Shown: positions 1-11,280, counted from the stretch's first letter. The stretch is 64,000 nucleotides of DNA from Xenopus tropicalis (GCF_000004195.4 NC_030681.2:89225681-89289680), one strand, 5' to 3'. Program-made: numbers and translations. Notes: generated from the letters alone by a model not told the origin.

Positions 1-152
1 TTGGCGCCATTTTTTGGGTTTAATTAGGGGATTTGTTTGACACTGAGTCACTTTGAGAAAGGCTGCTGCGCCAGCCGAAACGTTAGTTGTTTGACCAATA
101 AATTATTTCTTTATTTTTCATAAGTCCTGTGAGTGCGGAGTATCTTTTCTGC
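1..152 (+). mobile_element. Penelope-like element terminal fragment (probable)
   Basis: No open frame. The stretch shows CGAAACGT near 78-85, then CCAATAAA near 100, then TTTTTCATAAGTCC, GTGAGTGCGGAGTATCT, and ends in a TA microsatellite. The order CGAAACG - CAATAAA - TCATAA(A)GTCC - GTGxGTGCGG - (TA)n recurs at 49535-49640, and a looser version at 49767-49850. That marks a mobile-element 3' end. GAAAC cores of this kind occur in hammerhead-like terminal repeats of Penelope-like elements; assignment to that class is inference. Confidence 0.4.
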
Positions 153-153
153 A

Positions 154-186
<33 letters not shown>
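153..186. repeat. (TA)n microsatellite
   Basis: Uninterrupted TA dinucleotides between the Penelope-like fragment and the next TIR element. The same kind of TA tract follows the related fragments at 49.6 and 49.8 kb, so it may be the element's own tail. Confidence 0.85.
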
Positions 187-189
<3 letters not shown>

Positions 190-502
190 GTATGGGATCC
201 CATATCAGGAAACCCATTATCCAGAAAGCTCCGAATTAAGGAAAGCCTGTCTCCCATAGACTCTATTTTAATCAAATAATTCAATTTCCTTTTTCTCTGT
301 AGTAATAAAACAGTACCTTGTAATTGATCCCAACTAAGATATAATTAATCCTTATTGAATGCAAAACAATCCTGTTGGTTTTAAATAATGCTTTATTGAT
401 TTTTTAGTAGACTTAAGGTATGGAGATCCAAATTACGGAAAGACCTCTTATCTGGAATACCCTTGGTCCCGAGCATTCTGGATAACAGGTCCTATACCTG
501 TA
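186..502 (-). mobile_element. ACAGGTATGGGATCC-type TIR element
   Basis: Non-autonomous DNA transposon, about 317 bp, bounded by ACAGGTATGGGATCC on the left and CCTATACCTGT on the right. The inner part carries family landmarks: a run reading 'tctcccatagactc', 'aatcctgttgg', and 'tacggaaagacctc'. Other copies lie at 10156, 14091 and 45711, with partial copies at 7322, 19510 and 57225. This copy is in the opposite orientation to the 10156 and 45711 copies. No transposase frame. Confidence 0.75.
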
Positions 503-739
503 TATATAATCTGAGTTTGTTTGCAGACTGGGTGCCGTAATTCCAGACTGGCATTGCAGTGTGTGTCTTGCTTTATAAAAACACTTCAGAGCACTTGGAG
601 GTTGTGAATAACATGTAACTAAAGTATTTTTCAATTTTGTTAGATGTTATAGCTAAAAAGACACAGTCTTTAAAAATCTCATAATGCAAACTGATAGGTG
701 TGTTTTTATTGCACCCAGCCATTCCTCAGCATCCAGTCT

Positions 740-912
740 TTTTCTATTTGTAGATTGTAAGCTCTTTTGGGCAGGGCCCTCTTCACCTCTTGTATCGGTT
801 ACTGATTGCTTTATATGTTACTCTGTATGTCCAATGTATGTAACCCACTTATTGTACAGCCCTGCGGAATATGTTGGTGCTTTATAAATAAATGTTAATG
901 TAATGTAATGTA
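740..912 (+). mobile_element. L2-type LINE 3' end with (TGTAA)n tail
   Basis: The text GATTGTAAGCTC, then GGGCAGGGCCCTC, then 'ctttataaataaatg' followed by repeated TGTAA is the conserved 3' UTR layout of L2-clade LINEs, which end in short tandem repeats rather than poly-A. No coding part is attached, as expected for a heavily 5'-truncated copy. Related 3' ends occur in minus orientation near 48850-49350 and 60896-61185. Confidence 0.65.
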
Positions 913-1755
913 ATATTTGAATGCAAGGTTCCTTTACCCAATCTGGCTATGTTACCCTTCAGTTCCTGCTCATGCCTGTTACTCTGCACTGTCCTTATTA
1001 TTCTGACTTCTAGAATGTTCCCTAACAGTACAATAATGTTACAGTTGTCAAAAGAAGAGCATAATGTGAAAATCATTGGCATTCTATGCAAGGGTCCTGA
1101 TGCAAATTGATAAATTAAAGACCAGATTCACAGAATTGTGTAAAGACCATGGTTTGTTAACCGTATGATTTCACAGGAGTATTTATTTATTTATTTAAAT
1201 AGAATAAAAAGATTTGAGAAATAATTTAATGCTATGGTGAGAATGTTAAGTTCTCTTATAAAGTGGACTATTCCATAATATTTCCATAATACTTTTCATA
1301 TTAATGTATTAAAGTTTTTAATGCAAAAGCAACACATTGAAATGGTTAGGGTCTGAGGCATTTGCTGTGATTTTACATAAATTGCAGGGGGAAAATCACA
1401 ATTTCAACTTTTTTTTCCTGCAATTTATTTTTATTGATTGTAATTCCCAACCCCCCACAAACACCCACCTTTTAAGACCTGATTCTTAACAGGTTTTGGA
1501 TGGCAATATTTTTTTGTATGATTTGGTTTTACAAAATTGTGAATTTATGAAAATAAATAAATCCGCCCTTATGTTGCTTTACAAGCAATTCAGTATTGGA
1601 TGCTGTTACAACTTGTTAAACCATTCAAATGGGTACTTCAATTAAAAAACACAATTCTATGACCAGTACCACAGGTGATCATGTACTCTGTAATCATTTT
1701 AACAGATTTTTCACAAAGTCATAGTATTACACAACGTATATGGCTTGTATAAGAC
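913..1755. other. no recognised feature
   Basis: AT-rich unassigned DNA with a short (ATTT)n run near 1180-1195. I see no gene or recognisable repeat. Just before 1774 the text TTAGGGGCTAATTTAT matches the edge of a MITE seen again at 45171-45190, so the T2 copy that follows sits in a remnant of it. Confidence 0.4.
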
Positions 1756-1773
1756 TTAGGGGCTAATTTATTA

Positions 1774-2200
1774 TTAAAGGAGAAGGAAAGGCTACCTAAG
1801 AATTAATCTCAAGCTGCAGGCTTACCATCAGTTGTCTCAATAGTGCCTTAAGTCTCCTCATATAGCGATCATTTAGAAGTTCAGAAGCCAAACAGGAAAA
1901 AAAAACGCTGAGCTGTGTGAAGAAAGTTCCCATGATGCATCGCTCCTGCACAGACACTATGACCAGGAACTGAGGTGGCTCATGTGCATGTCTATGTTCA
2001 GTGGGTGCGCACAAGCAGACACGCTCCCCATTCATCACACCCTCTGGGAATGTTGCTCATGCGCAGAGACAGACGTGCGCCTATGCTAGGGGGGAGGAAT
2101 GTTGCACATGCGCAGTGTAGTGCGCTGAAGAAAAGAAGTGGGCATACCACTTCCAAGATGGCGGTACCATTCTATACAGCGTGCTGAAACTTTCAAGTAA
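1774..2200 (+). mobile_element. T2/Kolobok-like MITE, AAAGGAGAAGG subfamily, right end missing
   Basis: Left terminus TTAAAGGAGAAGGAAAGG, then 'aatctcaagctgcagg', CAGTTGTCTCAATAGTGCC and CTTAAGTCTCC as in the copies at 12716, 14177 and 56635. The right half (from about 1980) diverges and no matching CCTTTCCTTCTCCTTTAA end is seen, so it is truncated or a different subfamily. TTAA target and AAAGG end fit the TTAAAGGRR signature of Xenopus T2 elements. Confidence 0.7.
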
Positions 2201-2220
2201 GTTTTATAAAGTTATTCTTG

Positions 2221-3195
2221 CAATAATTGATCCAAAAGTATAGCGTTTTTCTTTGACAATAGTAGCACTATTGAATGCTACCATTTATATACTTTATTTA
2301 TTTTTGTTTCACAAATCTTGTTACAGCAATATTTAGATTATCTTTAGATAATATTTAGATAATCATAATCTCAATAAAATTTAGTCGCAAGAAAAAATGT
2401 ATGAAGGCTAAATAAGATCACAACTACAGGAACAGATTCAAACTGTTTGAATGCTGATGATACACCTCACATTGACCTCCATGGTACCTTACCAGGTTTT
2501 GTGTGTGATATTTAATTCATTTCCAGAAAAAAGAGATTGTGAAAAAAAAGTCTTGTGACTGTGTTTAGTCAGGATTTGTAATAAATGTGTCCCTTGTTAA
2601 AATTTGAAAAGAGAACTAAAAAAATAAGTTGCCCAAAGAAGTCACTTGTGAAATAATAAGAATAAGGCCTTATTTACAATGCTGTTAGCAGCAATTAGCT
2701 ATTTTTTGCACTTTGTAGGCTGCGTCCTGCATTGTGTAACTTGCACAGGTTTCTATGGTTCTTCTCATAGAGTAGAAATTTGTGCCATGCCCTGTGGATC
2801 AAACATTAACTATGTAAGTCAATGCTTAAATTTGGGGGGGGGGGGCATAGGCACACACTTGCACCCCTACACAAATCTGCTTATAATTACTGCCATAAAC
2901 CTCCGCTAGCGTGCTACTTGAGATTTTCCCTTGTGACAATGTTTTCCTTATTTTCTGTACATCTCCTCTACTCCCTATGAATGCCTTGTCTGTCTTTGCA
3001 CACCACCTCCTTACCAAAAATTGCCTTGGCAGCCATGCCACACTACCCTGCACATTTCCTTCTTATTCTGGATGTCCCAGAACTACAATTGAGATTCCAC
3101 AAGTTCTGTTTTATTATCAGTTAGTCTTTCTTTTGCGTATTTATAGTTCCTTCCTTCTTTAGCCTCTGACCTCAGTACCTCCTCTCCAACACCAC
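2221..3195. other. unassigned, with a G12 run
   Basis: No gene or family recognised. A run of 12 G occurs at 2834-2845. Short open frames on both strands are unrelated to any protein I know. Confidence 0.4.
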
Positions 3196-3199
3196 TGAT

Positions 3200-3357
3200 A
3201 AGACCACTTGCGTGCGCAACAAATTTTTGTTGACGTGGGCCACAGTTTTTGCTCGGGGGGAAAATTTTTGTGCCTGATCTGCAAAAAAATCCACCATTGT
3301 CGGAACGCGGAAATTTGCCACAAATCCATGCCTGATGAAAAATGTTGCCCATCACTA
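3200..3357 (+). mobile_element. hAT-type MITE, right-end fragment
   Basis: Ends in GCCCATCACTAG after 'gcggaaatttgcc' and 'aaatccatgcctg', the right-hand layout of the TAGTGATGAGC family (compare 31838-32162). The left terminus is absent, so this is a 5'-truncated or diverged copy. Confidence 0.6.
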
Positions 3358-3590
3358 GTTAGAACAACATTGTATGTAGCAGACAGAGGGTGTCAAAGGC
3401 CCCTGCCTCAGTTTAGGGATGGTTTCTCCACCTTAACATAAATAGCCTATTTTACACCTTGTTCAAACCAGCGGTCTTCTCTGTCCAAAATGTGAACATT
3501 GCTATCTTCACCTCTCTGAAGAGTTACAATGTACCATTGTGATTGGATTATTGGAAGAGTTTATATGCCAAAGACTTCCCATACCAGCCA

Positions 3591-3690
3591 GTTGAACTGA
3601 AGAAGCTGCTCGGATGAGTAGTGAAACGTCTTCAATAATTACTCAGCAAGTCCAGTTGCTCTAGATTTACCTATACTACTTTTACATTGA
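3591..3690 (+). mobile_element. Penelope-like terminal module, single copy (probable)
   Basis: Contains GAAGAAGCTGCTCGGATGAG followed by TAGTGAAACGTCTTCAA and AAGTCCAGTTGCT. These blocks recur almost unchanged at 51295-51360, where they form one arm of a palindrome. GGATGAG...GAAACGTC resembles a degenerate hammerhead core (CUGAUGAG...GAAAC) with GAAGA/TCTTC able to pair. No open frame. Confidence 0.5.
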
Positions 3691-3724
3691 AAATAAAATT
3701 TCCCCTGCATCAGGTCTCGGTGTT

Positions 3725-4175
3725 TATTTTGACTCTTATTCTGCTCTTGGTAAGAAGCTATTAAATAATCTTTGGCTTCTTGTTTTTATGCTTTTCATGT
3801 TTTCAGTGGTGTTTGTTAAACTTGTAAATAATGTACTGGGTGGCATGGCTGGAGATGCTTGGAGTTCTCTTGGCAGGTCTGTTGATGTTGTCTGCAGTTT
3901 TTCAACAGGTGTTGTCTGAAGTTTATTAACCTTCTCCTTAGCTTGTAATAGTGCATAGAAGTGGTTAAGATCATGTGGAAGACTAGCATTCATATGTATA
4001 AAGCTGTTGTCTTTAAATTTTTTGTCTAGCATGTGTAAGGGGTTCCTGTTGGCTTTCTTTATGGCTTTTTTAAGTGTATACCAATCAATCCCTTAGCTTT
4101 AAAGGCTGCATGACATTCTCTGTGTTTTTTATGTACCTCACTATTGAGCCATAGTTTTGGTTGAGTTAGACAGCT
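3725..4175 (-). pseudogene. possible LINE ORF2 linker fragment
   Basis: Minus-strand frame at 3736-4032 (98 codons) with an upstream frame broken by stops. Read across the breaks it gives a pattern like W-N-S-x-V, H-R-E-C, Y-T-L-K-K-A-I-K-K-A-N-R-N, then K-F-K-D-N. Such W-L-N...AIRxAKRxY...F text is typical of the stretch between endonuclease and reverse transcriptase in vertebrate LINE ORF2. No RT motif is present, so this is a small internal relic at best. The Penelope-like module at 3591-3690 lies close by. Confidence 0.3.
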
Positions 4176-5120
4176 ATCTCAATTGAAAGTGCAAAACATT
4201 TAAAGAAGTGCTGTAGTTAATAGATGCAAATGTTGATTTTCAGATGCCTTTTCTAATCACCCAGGTTTATGTGTGGGGAGCGCATAACTGCTACAACGCT
4301 AACGTTCATACACCAGGTATATGTAATGAAGATGGCATTTTCACCTCATTGTGATCTACTGAATAACCTAACATCCTAACCTTGCCTTAAAATAGAGTAA
4401 CAAGGTGGTGTGACAGCCTTACTGGGAATCAGGGGAGTTAGCCTGGGCAGAACAGAGCCAAACACTTACAAAAGAGATCAGTTTTTGTATTCTGTAGGTA
4501 CTGGGTGGTGTGCTATTAAAATAATGGAACAAACTATTTTTTTTTACAAGCAACTCCATCCCCTTCGTAATGCCTCCTCTCTTCTTTGCTTTATAAGTTT
4601 TGATGAGTTTTTGCAGTCATGCATTTGGTATTTTTTGTAGATTATAATAATTAAGAGCTTTCACATCTCGATTTTAGCGATAGGCAAGCCTTTGTTTTAT
4701 TGGAGATGGTGAAAGGTTTGCTGTATTCCCACTAATGGCCACAGGCCAGTGCTTGTGATTGTAGTGACCTCCCTGGTCACCCTCATATATACTCACTGTC
4801 GAGAAGTGAATTAGCAATCTCTGTGCTCATTACATTCAAAAGAATTCAACTATTGATGATGCGATCTAAAATGTGGCAAGAAATTTCATGTCTTTTGTGA
4901 TGTTTATGTTTGGAATGTGTAAATCTTCAAAGCACTTTGAGAAATATCTAAAAATAGAAGCTGCTGCTTAAGGTAGAGCATGAAGTAATGCAAATCCTGG
5001 CACTCTATAGACCTGAAAGAGAAATAATGTTTTAGAAGTGATGAAGTACCTTATTGAAAACTTCAAATTCGCCATGTGATTTTTGTTTGTCTTTTTCCCA
5101 TTTTTCTTTTTTCCAGTGCC
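4176..5120. other. no recognised feature
   Basis: AT-rich DNA with no open frame above 80 codons and no repeat family that I recognise. Confidence 0.4.
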
Positions 5121-5400
5121 TTAAAGGGAAAATATACTCCCCCCTTTTGACTTGAGCTCAGACACACATACCAGATTTCACATATTGAATGGAAACTTGT
5201 CTGCACTTGCTTGGATTAGTTCCCCATCCCTTTTAGTCTCACACTGTAATGCAACCTTTCTCTTACATTGTTCCCTTGTGAAGTGATGTATTCTGGGATT
5301 TCAAGTACCTCTGCTTTCCATAGTCCATCACTTTACAATGGAACATACTACGATGGTTTCCTTTTAATTTATGGAATCCAAAATGTCTGTGTTATAACAA
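5121..5400 (+). mobile_element. T2-like MITE, left end only (possible)
   Basis: TTAAAGGGAAAATATACTCC at 5121 fits the TTAAAGGRR terminus. I cannot find the complementary right end, so the extent is a guess. Confidence 0.35.
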
Positions 5401-5598
5401 AAAAAATAATTTACATTTATTTTTAATAGTTGAGATGTTGAGTGTTTATGAACTTTTTTTTTACATATGCCCAACTGAAGTCAAAATTTTATTTTTTAAA
5501 ATTCCTCTGTCATTAACATTGCTTTGCAGTTACAAAACAAACCAGCCATTTGCCACATATAACAATTTAAAATATGCTTACCATACATAAGGGGGACC

Positions 5599-6122
5599 TT
5601 AAAGGAGACATATCCTATAAAAATTATGAATGTACCAGTGAATTATACTCCTCTAGATATAGAAGGATTGTGCTTAAAAAAGTTGTGTTTCTGACTGATT
5701 TATTGAGAAATTCCACAAAAACCCCACTAGCCCCGCCCATCTGTGCCACTTCCTGCTGGCTGAATTCTCTGGATGAGCTAGGGGGCCGGCGGCCCTCTGT
5801 ACCCTGCACTGTAGGATAGGAACCAATCAGCAGCTAGGCTGACCTGATAGGGAACTGAAGCCTGTCTTTGCTTGTGTGACTGCAGGGCTGTGATTGGCTC
5901 TCCCCCTCCTACTGTGCTTCTGGCAGGGACAGTTAGGACACGCCCACTCTTCATTTCAAACTCGGACAGAGAAGTGATAGGATCTATAGGGAGCTCCAAT
6001 AAAGGGGCCATTGTTACAGATAGGGTTAATTTTTAGCCCAAAGGGAAACCAGCACCAGATATTATTCATAATTGCCTACAAAATTACCTTTTTTTCCCAT
6101 TTATCCAATATGTCTCCTTTAA
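5599..6122 (+). mobile_element. T2/Kolobok-like MITE, AAAGGAGACATAT subfamily, complete
   Basis: TTAAAGGAGACATATCC on the left and ATATGTCTCCTTTAA on the right form the terminal inverted repeat, and TTAA flanks both ends as target duplication. The interior is GC-richer than the flanks (about 5715-5960). Length about 524 bp, with no transposase frame. Confidence 0.8.
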
Positions 6123-6205
6123 GCATGTTATAAGGGAGACCTTATATATGCTGAACTGGGTTATTTTTGTGTATGGCAAAAAATAATGTTTCAGATACCG
6201 GTAAA

Positions 6206-6313
6206 TGATAGACAGACAGACAGATAGATAGACAGATAGATAGGCAGACAGACAGACTTATAGATAGATATAGATGATTGATGATAGAAAGATAGATAGA
6301 TAGATAGATAGAT

Positions 6314-6353
<40 letters not shown>

Positions 6354-6401
6354 TAGATGATAGATAGATAGAGAGACACACAGACAGACAGATAGATAGA
6401 T
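6206..6401. repeat. (GATA)n/(GACA)n microsatellite
   Basis: About 195 bp of GATA, interrupted by GACA blocks at both ends and short TGAT interruptions. The minus-strand open frames here (serine-leucine-tyrosine-isoleucine repeats) come only from the tetranucleotide periodicity. Confidence 0.95.
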
Positions 6402-7321
6402 GATGGAATGCTTGGCTTGCTAAACTTTTTTTTCTTTTAATAAATGTAACACTGTAGGAAACAGATACACTCTTGCCCTCCTACCATAACTTCATAAAAG
6501 ACACGTTAAAGAAGTGCCATTTTTGGACAAAGTAGCTGCAATTATCCAAAACTGCTGACCTTTAGTACACAATTAAGGACTCAAAGCAGAGTGATGAAAG
6601 TCCAATAAAAGAAAGGAAATAAAAATTCTTATGACACAAAACAATGATTCCTTTTACAAGAGCATGCTTATTTTATTTTAAGAAACACCTACAGTTATGA
6701 GTGAACCTGCTTTTCTAATTATAAATTCACTGGAACAACGTTCTGGAGATTTTCCCGAATGCTGTTTTTCCAGTTGTAAATTTATTTTTTATTCATTAGT
6801 TAACTGACCAGCAGATATGGAAAACATGCAAGAACTGACACACCGTCTCCCAATAGACATTAGTTAGAGAATGGTTAGCAGAGACTGGATTTTAGGTTTT
6901 CTGCTGAATATTTTCTGCATCAGTTAAAAAATGAAAAGGATGAGCAAAACTGGCTGCTTGTAAAACTAGAATAGAGACACAGCCTACAGTTTCAACTATA
7001 GCTCCTACATATGTAGGTAGTCATGTGTTTCAGTAAGATTTGATTCAAGAATCTTTCACACTCATAAGTATGGAAACTGATTTGATTAACTACATAACGT
7101 GACTCAGTGCATACATTTTTGATAAAATTTGGATCACTTTGCAATGATTTCAACTGATTCTTGACTCAACACACAGCAAATCTAATCATTTTTACTGTTT
7201 CCAAAACAAAGCAAGGACTGGCGGTCAAGGGCATATTTAGGACTGGCCAGCGTTGGACTGATCCGATCCCCCCAGGGCGCTCCCACTCCTATTGAGTTTA
7301 TTTAATTTTGCAATAGTTTTT
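6402..7321. other. no recognised feature
   Basis: AT-rich DNA without recognisable genes or complete repeats. Confidence 0.4.
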
Positions 7322-7397
7322 TTATAAGAGACCAAATATAAGAAGACATCCAAATTATGGAAAACGAGTTTGCGGATAAGGGATCCCATACCTGTAG
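7322..7397 (+). mobile_element. ACAGGTATGGGATCC-type TIR element, right-end fragment
   Basis: Ends with GGATAAGGGATCCCATACCTGT preceded by 'gacatccaaattatgg'. Only this terminal part of the family is present. Confidence 0.6.
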
Positions 7398-8184
7398 AAC
7401 AATTACTGAGGAAAGGCCCTATTTGAAAAGTAAGAATTAGATATATTGTAAGATCTATTTATAAACATTTTGCACTGAAAATCTATTATTTCTTTTATGT
7501 TAAGGAACATTTTTGCTTAAATCTACGTTTCTGCTAGCAAATATAGCTGGTGCTTGTATCTGGAAGACATGTGGGGTCCTTATTACTGCTGCACTATATA
7601 GCATTATTTAGTGTAACCTTATCCAAGTTTGTCTCAAAAAGATTATTTGTCTCAATAAATCTTTCAACATTATTTGTAATAAGGATATACATTTGTTTTA
7701 AATTGGGACTGAATTACACTAATGAAAAGCAAGGTTAACTGTAGCACACCACAACACTGAGTAAAGGTGATTCAAAAGTGCTTTATTGGCTCCATGAATT
7801 ACACTACTAGGCAGCAGCAATCTACCATTTGTTGTGAATAAATCAGAGTTCTTGGGTATGGTTCAGGATCAATTAATTTGACTGTCTACATTCATGACAT
7901 AGCACCCGTCTGCAAGAGGAATATTTTCAATTTAACTAAAAGGATTGTGCTGTTGTTGATGTGGTTGTTGGCAGGGGCGAAAATGTTTTTCAAATTAATA
8001 CTTTTAATTTGATGCAATGTATTGCCCTGAACAAAAAATGACAACAGAACTCTGTATTCTCTTTTGTGAAATATAGTTGTCTCGATTATTAACAGAATAA
8101 GCTCCAATGAGCATTTGTGGGTGGCAGTTGTAGGATGAGGGCTACTTTGCTTCCATTTCCATTCAATAATAATACATGTCAAGT
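7398..8184. other. no recognised feature
   Basis: A 96-codon minus-strand frame at 7892-8182 has no similarity that I recognise and no splice or promoter context. Otherwise empty. Confidence 0.35.
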
Positions 8185-8664
8185 CTTAGGGGTCTGTTCA
8201 TCAAAGTACGAGTTCGAATCCTGAATTGGGAAAAATTCGGATTAAATACGAGAATTTCTGATGATCAAAAATATCTGGAAAACGCTTACGAAAAAATCGT
8301 TTTAGTCACGATAATATTGTATTGGTGATCCGAAAGTCATGAAATTTTCGTATCTGAACGATCGTAAACAGCAGGAAAACCTTTCTGCCTTTGATCCTTC
8401 TGTGCTTGATTTTGGAAGCCTCCCATAGGAATCAATAGCACTCTGCAGCTCCAACCAGGCCCAAGGAAAGTCACGATACCGAAGCTTGAATTAATCTGAA
8501 ACTTTCGTGCTCAGCGCAACAATACGATTTTGTCGCACAAATTTTGTCGCAAAGTACGGAAAAGTTGCGCAAAATATGAAAAGGTCACAGAAAATACGCA
8601 CAGTACGATCAAATACAAATTTTTGTAATTCTTACCTGTCGTACTTTAATAAATAGGCCCCTTA
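8185..8664. mobile_element. MITE with CTTAGGGGTCTGTTCATCAA-type ends
   Basis: Left end CTTAGGGGTCTGTTCATC followed by AAAGTACG. Right end CGTACTTTAATAAATAGG followed by CCCCTTA. These form an imperfect terminal inverted repeat. The interior is CpG-containing and partly self-complementary ('cgaaaattttcgt'-like blocks). Similar 'gggg...atttactaa' ends recur at 15730, 44801 and 61642. Confidence 0.6.
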
Positions 8665-9589
8665 GAGTTGCACAGCAAAGGCTAATGAATGGTTACCATG
8701 GATTGTTAACTAACAAGGAGAATCTTGACAAACTAAAGCTTTCCAGAACAGAGATACCATAGATATGCATTTGACAAAGGAATCAACTGAGAATAATTGG
8801 TTTAACTGTCATACAGAAAGATTCAGTCTTGTGAGATGAAAGGCTCAAAATATAAGGGTGCCCATTGAAACTTAGAAACAGATACTCAGTAATGAAGGCT
8901 AAGCTCACTTATTACTTATGATGGGTAAGTTGTTTTGTTTTGTCATTTAGTTGTTGTTACATTATGGCCACTGGCATATAAATTAATAAATCCCATGCCA
9001 TCAAGTTATTTGTACACTTTAATGACACACACAAATTGACCATTGACTTATTTTGTAACATTTTAATATATTTGTATGTTTAGTATCTGTCTACCATATC
9101 AATAAAGTTAATGATGCACTATGAAGTGGTTCACTCTGATATGGGTGTAAACACATTTAGCATATCATTAGCATATTAATTAACAAATACCATTTTATGA
9201 CATAATTATAACTTCACACACATATGAAATGAGCCCCTGACCCATCCTAATGACTCCACTCCACAACAAATTCTGATTTACCAGAGTGTCCTAGATTGCA
9301 CATCACCCTCATCCTAGCTACCAGCAACCCATGAGAGTATATAATATTCTGTTGGTACCTACCTCCTTTCATGATACATAATTTTTTTTAGCACTCTCTG
9401 ATAATATAAAAATTGCAGCTCTTATAGAAACACTGTGCAATAAGGAAAGTCATCAGCATATTACAGAGGAAGACTATACAGACTTTAGGGTAAGTGCACA
9501 TATTGCAAGGTGTTATATTCCTAGACAAATAGTATGGACTTATTTGGAGTTTTTTTACTTGCTGTTATTTTGTTTGGTTCTTGCCAAAA
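8665..9589. other. no recognised feature
   Basis: AT-rich DNA, no gene or family recognised. Confidence 0.4.
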
Positions 9590-10049
9590 CCAAAGGGGTG
9601 GTTCACCTTTCAGTTAATGGGCAAGTCTAAGTAACTTTTTAATTGGTCTTAATTATTTATTTTTTATAATTTTTGACATTATTTGCCTTCTTCTTCTGAT
9701 TATTAGCGACTTTTAAATGGGGGTCATTGACCCCAGCAGCCAAACACCAACTGCTCTGTAAGGCTATAATTTTATTGTTATTGTTACTTGTTATTACTTT
9801 TCTTTTTGTTTAGGGCCTCTCCTATAAATGTATTATTCTCTCATTCAAATTAATGCCTAGTCGCTAAGGTAATTTGAAGCCTAGCAATCTAGCAGCAACT
9901 GCTGAAATTCCAAACTGGAGAGCTGCTAAACAAAAGGTGAAATAATTACAAAACCACAAATAATTAAAAATGAAGACCAATTGCATATTGTCTCAAAATA
10001 TTACTCTCTACATCATACTAAAAGTTACCACAAAGAACAACCCGTTTAA
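9590..10049 (+). mobile_element. T2-type MITE, AAAGGGGTGGTTCACC subfamily, near-complete
   Basis: Left end AAAGGGGTGGTTCACCTTT and right end AAAGAACAACCCGTTTAA. Internal landmarks 'atttgccttcttcttctga', 'gggtcattgaccccag' and 'aactggagagctgct' are those of a very common Xenopus repeat. The left TTAA target is mutated to CCAA; the right one is kept. Its right half (9931 onward) was copied in the local duplication at 10777. Confidence 0.75.
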
Positions 10050-10155
10050 GCTCCATCTCAAAATACACCTGTCATGCACCTGGCCATGTTTTATCATTGT
10101 AAGAGAGAAATTTGTGCTGTGATATAATGCATTACAGTATATAAAAAAAGTAAAT

Positions 10156-10775
10156 ACAGGTATGGGACCTGCTATCCAGAATGCTTGGAACCTGGAGTTT
10201 TCCAGAGAAGGAATCTTTCTGTACTTTGGGTCTTCATAACAAGTCTGCTAAAAATCATTTAAACATTAAACCAACTGGATTGTTTTGCCTCCAATAAGGA
10301 TTAATTACTAGTGATGAGCAAATTTTTGGGGCAGCCATGGATTTGCAGCGAATTTCTGCATTTCACCATTGACGAATTGTCTTGCAAAACTTCAACGAAA
10401 ATCTGGCACAGAAAATTTGTTGTGCGTCAAAAAAGTTGCGGTCACACCAAAAATAGGTGCAGCCACATCAAAATGGGTGCACGCGACAATAAATCGCACA
10501 ACAAATTCGTTTCTCGGATTTTCTGCCGTTTCATGAATTTTCCTACTGTTCTGCGAATTTTTCAGCAAAACGGGACAGATAGTGACTTATCACTATTACT
10601 TATATCTGAGTTGGGATCAAGTACAAGGTACAGTTTTATTATTACAGAGAAAAAGGAAATCCTTTTGAAAATTTTTTATTATTTGTTTAAAATGGAGTCT
10701 ATGGGCAATGGCCTTCCTGTAACTCGGAGCGTTATGGATAATGAGTTTTCAGATAATGGATCCCATGTCTGTACA
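10156..10775 (+). mobile_element. ACAGGTATGGGATCC-type TIR element, split by a hAT MITE
   Basis: Starts ACAGGTATGGGACCTG and ends GGATCCCATGTCTGTAC. The internal order 'cctccaataaggattaatta' ... 'gttgggatcaagtacaagg' is broken at 10308 by a 288-bp hAT-type insertion, so the TIR element is the older of the two. Confidence 0.75.
10308..10595 (+). mobile_element. hAT-type MITE nested in the TIR element
   Basis: TAGTGATGAGCAAATTTTT at the left and GACTTATCACTA at the right. Flanks TTAATTAC (10300-10307) and TTACTTAT (10596-10603) match at 6 of 8 positions, a decayed 8-bp target duplication as expected for hAT. The longest open frame over it is not a transposase. Confidence 0.75.
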
Positions 10776-10776
10776 A

Positions 10777-11280
10777 CAAAAGGTGAAATAATTACAAAAC
10801 CACAAATAATTAAAAATGAAGACCAATTGCAAATTGTCTCAAAATATTACTCTCTACATCATACTAAAAGTTACCACAAAGAACAACCCATTTAAGCTCC
10901 ATCTCCAAATACACCTGTCATGCACCTGGCCATGTTTTATCATTGTAAGAGAGAAATTTGTGCAGCCACATCAAAATGGGTGCACGCGACAATAAATTGC
11001 ACAACAAATTCGTTTCTCGGATTTTCTGCCGTTTCATGAATTTTCCTACTGTTCTGCGAATTTTTCAGCAAAACGGGACAGATAGTGACTTATCACTATT
11101 ACTTATATCTTAGTTGGGATCAAGTACAAGGTACAGTTTTATTATTACAGAGAAAAAGGAAATCCTTTTGAAAAATTTTTATTATTTGTTTAAAATGGAG
11201 TCTATGGGCAATGGCCTTCCTGTAACTCGGAGCGTTATGGATAATGAGTTTTCAGATAATGGATCCCATGTCTGTACAAC
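10777..11280 (+). repeat. tandem duplicate of 9931-10776 with an internal deletion
   Basis: 10777-10963 repeats 9931-10117 at an offset of 846 bases. 10960-11280 repeats 10457-10777 at an offset of 503 bases. The second copy therefore lacks 343 bases, with GTGC shared at the deletion join and ACAA at the duplication ends. Only a handful of substitutions separate the copies, so the event is recent compared with the repeats it copied. Confidence 0.9.

Noticed and set aside
2834..2845. G-quadruplex-forming element
   Set aside because: A plain homopolymer run (others at 13882 and 23949), not spaced G-tracts in a promoter context.
6142..6381. Minus-strand frames rich in serine, leucine, tyrosine and isoleucine
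   Set aside because: They come from the GATA/GACA microsatellite, which is open in several frames.
10311..10895. 194-codon frame starting MMSKFLG
   Set aside because: It runs across a hAT MITE, a TIR element and a duplicated T2 piece. Its start is the MITE terminus, and similar frames begin at other copies.
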